The notes under the pieces are model-generated. The model did no database searches and was not told the DNA's origin. It saw nothing but the letters and a program-made list of their open reading frames with translations. A stretch of 64,000 bases of DNA from Aurelia coerulea. Its lineage: Eukaryota; Cnidaria; Scyphozoa; Semaeostomeae; Ulmaridae. Positions 13,101-22,896 of the stretch are shown here, one piece after another; position 1 is the stretch's first letter; each line of letters opens with the position of its first letter. The stretch covers positions 13,589,511-13,653,510 of the forward strand of contig CM076956.1 in the NCBI GenBank assembly GCA_039566865.1, in the 5' to 3' direction. The translations under genes were made by a program, and so were the position numbers.

Positions 13101-14229
13101 TAGCCTTTGCTATATGGCAAAAATAGGCCCATTTTGAAAAATCTGATTTTTGCCAATAAGTAAGGCTATAGCCTTTGCTTTTTGGCAAAAATAGGCCCAT
13201 TTTGAAAAACCTGATTTTTGCCCAAAAAGTAAGGCTATACCCTTTGCTTTTTGGCAAAAATAGGCCCATTTTGAAAAACCTGATAATTGCCCAAAAAGTA
13301 AGGCTATAGCCTTTGCTTTTTGGCAAAAATAGGCCCATTTGGAAAAGCTTGATTTTTGGCCAAAAAGTAAGGCTATAGCCTTTGCTTTTTGGCAAAAATA
13401 GGCCCATTTTGAAAAACCTGATTTTTGCCCAAAAAGTAAGGCTATACCCTTTGCTTTTTGGCAAAAATAGGCCCATTTTGAAAAACCTGAATTTTGCCCA
13501 AAAAGTAAGGCTATAGCCTTTGCTTTTTGGCAAAAATAGGCCCATTTTGAAAATCCTGATTTTTGCCCAAAAAGTAAGGCTATAGCCTTTGCTTTTTGGC
13601 AAAAATAGGCCCATTTTGAAAAAACTGATTTTTGCCAAAAAGTAAGGCTATAGCCTTTGGTTTTTGGCAAAAATAGGCCCATTTTGAAAAACTTGATTTT
13701 TGGCCAAAAAGTAAGGCTATAGCCTTTGCTTTTTGGCAAAAATAGGCCCATTTTGAAAAACCTGATTTTTGCCCAAAAAGTAAGGCTATACCCTTTGCTT
13801 TTTGGCAAAAATAGGCCCATTTTGAAAAACCTGATTTTTGCCCAAAAAGTAAGGCTATAGCCTTTGCTTTTTGGCAAAAATAGGACCATTTTGTAAATCC
13901 TGATTTTTGCCCAAAAAGTAAGGCTATAGCCTTTGCTTTTTGGCAAAAATAGGCCCATTTTGAAAAAACTGATTTTTGCCCAAAAAGTAAGGCTATAGCC
14001 TTTGCTTTTTGGCAAAAATAGGCCCATTTTGAAAAACTTGATTTTTGGCCAAAAAGTAAGGCTATAGCCTTTGCTTTTTGGCAAAAATAGGCCCATTTTG
14101 GAAAAACTTGATTTTTGGCCAAAAAGTAAGGCTATAGCCTTTGCTTTTGGGCAAAAATAGGCCAATTTTGAAAAACCTGATTTTTGGCCAAAAAGTAAGG
14201 CTATCCCCTTTGCTTTTTGGCAAAAATAG

Positions 14230-14300
14230 GCCCATTTGGAAAAACTTGATTTTTGGCAAAAATAGGCCCATTTGGAAATACTTGATTTTTGGCCAAAAAG
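14230..14300 (+). repeat. half-monomer: precise loss of one hairpin from the satellite unit
   Basis: Here TTTTTGGC runs directly into AAAAATAGGCCC, so the ~35 bp palindrome that normally lies between two TTTTTGGC copies is absent. The same precise structure is seen near 14700, 23700, 26090, 28185, 36630, 36730, 36835, 41010, 46230, 47780 and 48780. The flanking direct repeat gives a simple slippage route. Confidence 0.85.
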
Positions 14301-15320
14301 TAAGGCTATACCCTTTGCTTTTTGGCAAAAATAGGCCCATTTTGAAAAACCTGATTTTTGCCCAAAAAGTAAGGCTATAGCCTTTGCTTTTTGGCAAAAA
14401 TAGGCCCATTTTGAAAAACCTGATTTTTGCCCAAAAAGTAAGGCTATAGCCTTTGCTTTTTGGCAAAAATAGGCCCATTTTGAAAAACCTGATTTTTGCC
14501 CAAAAAGTAAGGCTATAGCCTTTGCTTTTTGGCAAAAATAGGCCCATTTTGAAAAAACGGATTTTTGCCAAAAAGTAAGGCTATAGCCTTTGCTTTTTGG
14601 CAAAAATAGGCCCATTTTGAAAAACCTGATTTTTGCCCAAAAGTAAGGCTATACCCTTTGCTTTTTGGCAAAAATAGGCCCATTTGGAAAAACTTGATTT
14701 TTGGCAAAAATAGGCCCATTTTGAAAAACCTGATTTTTGCCCAAAAGTAAGGCTATACCCTTTGCTTTTTGGCAAAAATAGGCCCATTTTGAAAAACCTG
14801 ATCTTTGCCCAAAAAGTAAGGCTATAGCCTTTGCTTTTTGGCAAAAATAGGCCCATTTTGAAAATCCTGATTTTTGGCCAAAAAGTAAGGCTATAGCCTT
14901 TGCTTTTTGGCAAAAATAGGCCCATTTTGAAAAAACTGATTTTTGCCAAAAGTAAGGCTATAGCCTTTGCTTTTTGGCAAAAATAGGCCCATTTTGAAAA
15001 ACCTGATTTTTGTCCAAAAAGTAAGGCAATAGCCTTTGCTTTTTGGCAAAAATAGGCCCATTTTCAAAAACCTGATTTTTGCCCAGAAAGTAAGGCTATA
15101 GCCTTTGCTTTTTGGCAAAAATAGGCCCATTTTGAAAAACCTGATTTTTGCCCAAAAAGTAAGGCTATACCCTTTGCTTTTTGGCAAAAATAGGCCCATT
15201 TTGTAATTCCTGATTTTTGCCTAAAAAGTAAGGCTATAGCCTTTGCTTTTTGGCAAAAATAGGCCCATTTTGAAAAAACTGATTTTTGGCCAAAAAGTAA
15301 GGCTATACCCTTTGCTTTTT

Positions 15321-15355
15321 GGGAAAAATTAGAGATTTTCGGAAATCCCTATCTT
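15321..15355 (+). repeat. isolated edge-type satellite variant inside the array
   Basis: One monomer carries the TTAGAGATTTTCGGAAATCCC half found otherwise only at the left edge (6741-7150). It sits between ordinary monomers. It suggests that edge-type units were once dispersed, or that an edge fragment was moved inward by unequal exchange. Confidence 0.7.
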
Positions 15356-18300
15356 TAACCAAAAAGTAAGGCTATACCCTTTGCTTTTTGGCAAAAATAG
15401 GCCCATTTTGAAAAACCTGATCTTTGCCCAAAAAGTAAGGCTATAGCCTTTGCTTTTTGGCAAAAATAGGCCCATTTTGAAAAACTTGATTTTTGGCCAA
15501 AAAGTAAGGCTATAGCCTTTGCTTTTTGGCAAAAATAGGCCCATTTTGAAAAACCTGATTTTTGCCCAAAAAGTAAGGCTATACCCTTTGCTTTTTGGCA
15601 AAAATAGGCCCATTTTGAAAAACCTGATTTTTGCCGAGAAAGTAAGGCTATACCCTTTGCTTTTGGCAAAAATAGGCCCATTTTGAAAAACCTGATTTTT
15701 GCGCAAAAAGTAAGGCTATAGCCTTTGCTTTTTGGCAAAAATAGGCCCATTTTGAAAAAACTGATTTTTACCCAAAAAGTAAGGCTAGGCCCCTTTGCCT
15801 TTTGGCAAAAATAGGCCCTTTGCTTTTTGGCAAAAATAGGCCCATTTTGAAAAACCTGATTTTTGGCCAAAAAGTAAGGCTATACCCTTTGCTTTTTGGC
15901 AAAAATAGGCCCATTTGGAAAAACCTGATTTTTGGCCAAAAAGTAAGGCTATAGCCTTTGCTTTTGGGCAAAAATAGGCCAATTTCGGAAAAACTTGATT
16001 TTTGGCCAAAAAGTAAGGCTATACCCTTTGCTTTTTGGCAAAAATAGGCCCATTTGGAAAAACTGATTTTTGGCCAAAAAGTAAGGCTATACCCTTTGCT
16101 TTCTGGCAAAAATAGGCCCATTCTGAAAAACTTGATTTTTGGCCAAAAAGTAAGGCTATAGCCTTTGCTTTTGGGCAAAAATAGGCCTATTTGGAAAAAC
16201 TTGAATTTTGGCCAAAAAGTAAGGCTATAGCCTTTGCTTTTTGGCAAAAATAGGCCCATTTTGAAAAACTTGATTTTTGGCCAAAAAGTAAGGCTATACC
16301 CTTTGCTTTCTGGCAAAAATAGGCCCATTCTGAAAAACTTGATTTTTTGCCAAAAAGTAAGGCTATACCCTTTGCTTTTTGGCAAAAATAGGGCCCACTT
16401 TGAAAAACTTGATTTTTGCCAAAAAAGTAAGGCTATAGCCTTTGCTTTTTGGCAAAAATAGGCCCATTTTGAAAAACCTGATTTTTGCCCAAAAAGTAAG
16501 GCTATAGCCTTTGCTTTTTGGCAAAAATAGGCCCATTTTGAAAAACCTGATTTTTGCCCAAAAAGTAAGGCTATAGCCTTTGCTTTTTGGCAAAAATAGG
16601 CCCATTTTGAAAAACCTGATTTTTGCCCTAAAAGTAAGGCTATACCCTTTGCTTTCTGGCAAAATTAGGCCCATTTTGGAAATCCTGATTTTTGCCCAAA
16701 AAGTAAGGCTATAGCCTTTGCTTTTTGGCAAAAATAGGCCCATTTTGAAAAAACGGATTTTTGCCAAAAAGTAAGGCTATAGCCTTTGCTTTTTGGCAAA
16801 AGTAGGCCCATTTTGAAAAACCTGATTTTTGCCCAAAAAGTAAGGCTATACCCTTTGCTTTTTGGCAAAAATAGGCCCATTTTGAAACACCTGATAATTG
16901 CCCAAAAAGTAAGGCTATAGCCTTTGCTTTTTGGCAAAAATAGGGCTCACTTTGAAAAACTTGATTTTTGCCAAAAAAGTAAGGCTATAGCCTTTGGTTT
17001 TTTGTAAAAATAGGCCCATTTTGAAAAACTTGATTTTTGGCCAAAAAGTAAGGCTATACCCTTTGCTTTTTGGCAAAAATAGGCCCATTTGGAAAAACTG
17101 ATTTTTGGCCAAAAAGTAAGGCTATAGCCTTTGCTTTTTGGCAAAAATAGGTCCATTTTGAAAAACCTGATTTTTGCCCAAAAAGTAAGGCAATACCCTT
17201 TGCTTTTTGGCAAAATAGGCCCATTCTGAAAAACCTGATTTTGCCCAAAAAGTAAGGCTATAGCCTTTGCTTTTTGGCAAAAATAGGCCCATTTTGTAAA
17301 TCCTGATTTTTGCCTAAAAAGTAAGGCTATAGCCTTTGCTTTTTGGCAAAAATAGGCCCATTTTGAAAAAACTGATTTTTGCCAAAAAGTAAGGCTATAG
17401 CCTTTGCTTTTTGGCAAAAATAGGCCCATTTTGAAAAACCTGATTTATGGCTAAAATAGGCCCATTTGGAAAAACTTGATTTTTTGCCAAAAAGTAAGGC
17501 TATACCCTTTGCTTTTTGGCAAAAATAGGCCCATTTGGAAAAACTTGATTTTTGGCCAAAAAGTAAGGCTATACCCTTTGCTTTTTGGCAAAAATAGGCC
17601 TATTTGGAAAAACTTGATTTTTGGCCAAAAAGTAAGACTATAGCCTTTGCTTTTTGGCAAAAATAGGCCCATTTGGAAAAACTTGATTTTTGGCAAAAAA
17701 GTAAGGCTATACCCTTTTCTTTTTGGCAAAAATAGGCCCATTTTGAAAAACTTAATTTTTGCCAAAAAAGGAAGGCTATACCCTTTGCTTTTTGGCAAAA
17801 ATAGGCCCATTTTGAAAAACCTGATTTTTGCCCAAAAAGTAAGGCTATAGCCTTTGCTTTTTGGCAAAAATTGGCCCATTTTGAAAAACCTGATTTTTGC
17901 CCAAAAAGTAAGGCTATAGCCTTTGCTTTTTGGCAAAAATAGGCCCATTTTGAAAAACCTGATTCTTGCCCAAAAAGTAAGGCTATAGCCTTTGCGTTTT
18001 GGCAAAAATAGGCCCATTTTAAAAAACTTGATTTTTGGCCAAAAAGTAAGGCTATAGCCTTTGCTATGTGGCAAAAATAGGCCCATTTTGTAAAACCTGA
18101 TTTTTGCCCAAAAAGTAAGGCTATAGCCTTTGCTATATGGCAAAAATAGGCCCATTTTGAAAAAACGGATTTTTGCCAAAAAGTAAGGCTATAGCCTTTG
18201 CTTTTTGGCAAAAATAGGCCCATTTGGAAAAACTTGATTTTTGGCCAAAAAGTAAGGCTATAGCCTTTGCTTTTGGGCAAAAATAGGCCCATTTTGAAAA

Positions 18301-20269
18301 ACCTGATTTTTGGCCAAAAAAGTAAGGCTATACCCTTTGCTTTTTGGCAAAAATAGGCCCATTTTGAAAAACTTGATTTTTGGCCAAATAGTAAGGCTAT
18401 AGCCTTTGGTTTTTGGCAAAAATAGGCCCATTTTGAAAAACCTGATTTTTGCCCAAAAAGTAAGGCTATACCCTTTGCTTTTTGGCAAAAATAGGCTCAT
18501 TCTGAAAAACCTGATCATTGCCCATAAAGTAAGGCTATAGCCTTTGCTATATGGCAAAAATAGGCCCATTTTGAAAAAACTTGATTTTTGGCCAAAAAGT
18601 AAGGCTATAGCCTTTGCTTTTTGGCAAAAATAGGCCCATTTGGAAAAACTTGATTTTTGGCCAAAAAGTAAGGCTATAGCCTTTGCTTTTGGGCAAAAAT
18701 AGGCCCATTTTGAAAAACCTGATTAACGCTAAGGCCGCTCATTTTGTCAGCATAGACCCCCTGCGTTTGTTTAATCTCCTGCCCATACCCCTCGCTCCCA
18801 GTCCATGCATTCCTCATCGTGTTTGCATGCTTTCGGTTCGGACAAATCTTGTTCACGAAATTTGTTTTCAAGATGATATCCGAAGGTATCATTCGTATCA
18901 GAATGATGGCTCATGGTAGAATGCTCTATTTGAAGATGATTTTATCTCGCCGTGCAGCCATGTTGATGTTGGCCTAAAAGAGCATCACAGTTCGTAGTTC
19001 TGGATTCGCCTTCCATTGTCTAGGCCATTTGCCTTGCGTCACATAATCGATCAAGAACAGCGTGTTATCCATCACTCTCTCCTGGTTGCATTATTCATGG
19101 CATTTGTATATCAACTCCATCTGCTATTTCAATACCTGGAGAAAGATGATGCCTGAAGTGTAATGGACTAGAAAACCGAAGCTGGGACGAAGTGTAGCTT
19201 AGCTTATAGCCATTATTCCCAACCAACATCATCTGGCGCCACTCACACTGTCATATTCACGAACCCAAATTGAAAGAGGCGTTCCATTTGTTGTTGTGCC
19301 CATAAAGTACAAATTTCAAGCAAATAGAAATGCTTCACAATTTAATGACAATTCTCAACATCAGAGGTAGGATTCAAGAAGAAAATGTAAGAATAGCAAC
19401 TCATTGAAGGCCTGTCATCATACTTCTTGACAAAAACACAGATTGCTCTTATTATCTTTCACTTCATCATAGTCAACAACGTTAACGAAATCTTGTTATA
19501 TGTAAGTGGAAGTTGATAATGAAGCCAGACAAAATCTACCCAACCAAAAGCAGTCCCCAACAGGAGTAAGACATCAAGTACAGTTCCTGAGCAAATTAAC
19601 GGTGTGCTTTGTTTGGCATTCATCAGTGCAACTTTCAGCCAGACCACAATAACAATGTCAATACTCTATGGTTCTAAATGAATACAAGTGGCAACATTTA
19701 TTTACTGCTGGTGTACTGCTGACCACTCAGTTCTACCTTCTCCAAGTCAAATGCTTGTCAGTCGAATATTGGCATTATTTCTTGGGCAATTCATGCGAAG
19801 CAGGGATCTCAAATACTGCAACATGAAGATTTGGAAATATAAAGGTAATGTAATGAATGCCAAATGATAAAGTACAAATTCTTGTCCTTACAGGGCATTA
19901 GTGAGTTTCAATTTAAAGCAACAAGGGCCTACATTCTTTTTTTCAGCATATCGGTTTGATTCTAACGTTGTCAGTTGGCTCACTTTCCAAGCTGTACAAC
20001 AAGATCGTCTCATCAGCTTCACCAAGAGACCTACACAGAATGTCTCAGAATTATTTGCAGGAGGAAACCATAAAAATCTTCCAGCACATTCACCATGTGA
20101 AAGTAAACCTTTCCCTATCTTGTAACCCCAACTTATTCTTGCCAGTAGGTCACTTTCACAACCTTAAATCTTATTTGCTCTCAGAGAAGCACAAGAAATG
20201 ACCGTCAAATGAAACAACAGCAGTGACCAATGTTGACATGAAACATATGCAACCCACCCCCTCCCCTTC

Positions 20270-21216
20270 ACCTACCCCATACTTCTTTGTTTTCTTGCAG
20301 ATACAGTATACTGTACTTCAAACAATGATGCAAAGTTTAGGCAACACAAAAAATTGAAGTCTTTGCAAGGAATGAGATCTATTGATCTACTGTATCTACC
20401 TATTAATGTTCATTAACCAATTATAGGTTCATTAGGCACAGGTTCGTTACTGGTTGGCGACTATAACCTGCGCTAGATATATGGATAATATTATTTGCAG
20501 ATTATAGATTAAAAAATGTGTAGCAATTCAACAAAAGTAGGAAGGGTGCTCCAATATACAGTAAAGGTATATTAAACGCCAGCCCCTATTGAGCACTCCC
20601 CACCCCTCTCTTCTCTTCTTCTCTGCAGGTTCACACAAATGGGATTCATCATGTAATTGTCAGTAGTGTTTCAGGTACATAGAGAACAGAAACAATAGCC
20701 ACCCTCCTCCACCCCTTTGTTCTTTGTTTTCCTTGCAGCTCAAGTAGGTTCACAACTTCAATGCCTAAAGTGATAGGCCAACGACAAGAATTGAAATCCT
20801 TGTAAAAAAGAAGTTCAAAAGTAATGCAGGATTTTAAAGGAACATAATTGTGCAGTTCAATTTTCCCCCAGTTACCACCCCTCCTCTTTATGCATCTTTG
20901 TGTGTTTATTTATTTGCAGGCCTAACAGTCAACCAGCTCTATGCAAAGCCTTTCAGGCAGCAATCAAAGATAGATTTGATTGATAGAAAATATTCACAAC
21001 AATATGCCACAGAAAACTACAACAGAATGAAATTGTCATCAAATAGGAAGATTCCGCTAAATCAGCCTAACACCTGTCACACTGTCAAAACATATCAATG
21101 TACCCTCATTGTCCCATTTTTTCTAATGATTTCTTTGTTGCAGCTAGTGTCCCTTGATTTAAGCCAAAAGTTATTCTTAGACCAGCATATGCTCGCTTTT
21201 GCTATCTTTTCAACAG
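20270..21216 (+). other. ladder of splice-acceptor-like sites in L1
   Basis: Pyrimidine-rich tracts followed by CAG end at about 20300, 20628, 20738, 20919, 21143 and 21216. Typical forms are TTTGTTTTCTTGCAG and TTTTCCTTGCAG, often preceded by a C-rich run. The sequence after CAG is partly alike from site to site and matches the ladders in L2 and L3. They look like animal 3' splice sites, but use in splicing is only an inference. Confidence 0.5.
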
Positions 21217-21639
21217 GTTTACAGAGTTGCGAGAGACACACGTAGCTCACAAGGAAGACCACATGCAACTGGCTATGTCAGTCTATCCTGAGAAAGATTC
21301 AACAAGAAAAGGTGACTTTACTAGGACATCTCCACCGTACACATAAGGTACTCGCTAGTGATCAGGTGAAAGAACAGGAGAGGACGGCAAAGGGTTAACA
21401 ACGTTATGGAAAAAAAAAATGTTGCCTGGTTCTTTCCCGTGGTCCCCGTCCCCGGCCGCGGCTTCTTGCCAAGTCAAAAGTCAAGTAGTTCGTGGTTAGT
21501 CGGTCGGTCGGCAAAAAATCAAAGGCATGCTTTGGGGGTATCTTGGCAGTAGGGCCACCATTATGGTGGCTCTGAGAATATGATTTTGGTCACGATAGCA
21601 ATAAAGTCCAATCAACAGTCAACAGGCATGGCTATTAAT

Positions 21640-21835
21640 CACCGGTCTTGTTTAAAAGAGATCAGGGCAGCGTTGAAGAAAGTTGAAGCAAGCTGAAACC
21701 TGTGACCCCGGCAAGACACCGGTCTTGTTTCAAAGAGGCAGGGCAGCGTTGAAGAAAGTTGAAATAGGCTGTAACCTGTGACCCCGGCAAGACACCGGTC
21801 TTGTTTAAAAGAGGTCAAGGCAGCCATGAAATAAA
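21640..21835 (+). repeat. 77 bp minisatellite in the right arm of L1
   Basis: Two to three units share GACACCGGTCTTG, AGGGCAGCGTTGAAG and AAGTTGAA. The same repeat is longer in the neighbouring short element (22395-22775), where GACACC recurs 77 bp apart at 22415 and 22492 and again at 22663 and 22740. Confidence 0.85.
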
Positions 21836-21947
21836 GCATATGTACAAATGCCAAAGATACGACCCCAAAAGCTGCCAATGATAAGTGAAAAGGGGAATAC
21901 AGTCTCTTATTTTGTGTTGGGCGTTCTCAGCGGCCGTCGAGCGTTAA

Positions 21948-21975
21948 GTGCAGCATTCTACGCAGTAAATGTGTG
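21948..21975. other. 28 bp palindromic spacer, family 1
   Basis: It lies exactly between the TTAA ending L1 (21944-21947) and the TTAA starting S1 (21976-21979). It contains the stem CATTCTAC / GTAAATG around GCA, with one bulged C. Together with the converging inverted repeats it forms a larger imperfect palindrome of about 70 bp. The length and fold match the spacers of families 2 and 3. Confidence 0.85.
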
Positions 21976-22896
21976 TTAACGCTAAGGCCGCTCATTTTGT
22001 CAGCATAGACCCCCTGCGTTTGTGTAATCTCCTGCCCATACCCCTCGCTCCCAGTCCATGCATTCCTCATCGTGTTTGCATGCTTTCGGTTCGGCCAAAT
22101 CTTGTTCACGAAATTTGTTTTCCACCCTCCCTCCCTCGAGTCATGGCTATTGTTTACGGCCCGTAGTCCAGTACCCCATTGGGTCGTATCTGAAGTCCCT
22201 TAAATCACATATGGATTGCCCTAATAGGCAGTCCGTTATCCAACCCAGTAGGGCCACCATTATGGTGGCTCTGAGAATATGATTTTGGTCACGATAGCAA
22301 TAAAGTCCAATCAACAGTTATCCGTTCTGATGAGCGTCATTAATTAGTCTGTATTTAGCCTGTATGATAATTTGTTATGTTTAAAGAAATAGCTGTAACC
22401 CGTGATCCCGGCAAGACACCGGTCTTGTTTCAAAGAGATCAGGGCAGCGTAAAAGAAAGTTGAAGAAAGCTGGAACCCGTGATCCCGGCAAGACACCGGT
22501 CTTGTTTCAAAGAGATCAGGGCAGCGTAAAAGAAAGTTGAAAAAAAAAAAAAAAAAAAAAAAGCTGGAACCCGTGATCCCGGCAGGACACCGGTCTTGTT
22601 TAAAAGAGATCAGGGCAGCGTTGAAGAAAGTTGAAGCAAGCTGAAACCTGTGACCCCGGCAAGACACCGGTCTTGTTTCAAAGAGGTCAGGGCAGCGTTG
22701 AAGAAAGTTGAAATAGGCTGTAACCTGTGACCCCGGCAAGACACCGGTCTTGTTTAAAAGAGGTCAAGGCAGCCATGAAATAAAGCATATGTACAAATGC
22801 CAAAGATACGACCCCAAAAGCTGCCAATGATAAGTGAAAAGGGGAATACAGTCTCTTATTTTGTGTTGGGCGTTCTCAGCGGCCGTCGAGCGTTAA
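21976..22896 (+). mobile_element. family 1 short element (S1)
   Basis: It begins with the same 147 bp as L1 (two base differences seen) and ends with the same right arm and TTAA (22893-22896). Between them lies a 123 bp interior of its own (22123-22245) that starts CACCCTCCCTCCC and holds GGGTCGTATCT (22181). That motif is inverted as AGATACGACCCC at 22804-22815, 81 bp from the right end. The shared right arm starts CAGTAGGGCCACC, where an 8-1-8 perfect palindrome GCCACCAT-T-ATGGTGGC lies (22253-22269). A ~22 nt poly-A run interrupts the minisatellite at 22540-22562. No coding capacity. Confidence 0.85.
22395..22775 (+). repeat. 77 bp minisatellite in S1
   Basis: About five units with the conserved blocks CCGGCAAGACACCGGTCTTG, AGGGCAGCG and AAAGTTGAA. 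One unit is expanded by a poly-A run at 22540-22562. The block CACCGGTCTTG contains the palindrome ACCGGT. Confidence 0.9.

Larger units (their letters stand above)
7151..18722 (+). repeat. main ~69 bp satellite array, left block
   Basis: A head-to-tail array of a 68-70 bp monomer, roughly 165-170 units if length is divided by 69. In array orientation the core reads GGCTATAGCC, TTTGCTTTTTGGC, AAAAATAGGCCC, ATTTTGAAAAACC, TGATTTTTGCCC, AAAAAGTAA. Recurrent variants are GGCTATACCC for the core; CTATATGGC for CTTTTTGGC; TTTGGAAAAACTTG with TTTTTGGCC; and AAAAAACGG with TTTTTGCC. Because 69 is 23 codons, long frames run through it (up to 501 codons at 13110-14615, minus strand). They break at 68 and 70 bp units and are not treated as genes. 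Confidence 0.97.
18723..21947 (+). mobile_element. family 1 long element (L1), TTAA-bounded, non-coding
   Basis: The element starts TTAACGCT-AA-GGCCGCT and ends with the inverted form AGCGGCC-GTCG-AGCGTTAA, so both ends are TTAA plus an inverted repeat whose two blocks are 2 nt apart on the left and 4 nt apart on the right. The first 147 bp (18723-18869) and the last ~400 bp (21547-21947) are shared with the short element next to it; the 2.7 kb interior is not. The interior is related to those of L2 and L3 (for example AAGTAGGTTCACAAC after 20738) and carries splice-acceptor-like motifs. No transposase is visible and the longest open frame is about 131 codons. TTAA ends are known in the piggyBac, Kolobok and Sola3 groups, but assignment is not possible here. 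Unlike families 2 and 3, it has no 28 bp hairpin at its outer left end. Confidence 0.85.

Noticed and set aside
20850..21245. 131-codon frame in L1
   Set aside because: The homologous region of L3 (57129-57350) resembles it at the DNA level but has stops and frame changes, so the frame is not conserved.
18723..21947. Definite assignment to piggyBac, Kolobok or Sola3 from the TTAA ends
   Set aside because: No transposase is encoded, and the bases after TTAA do not by themselves decide among groups that use TTAA targets.
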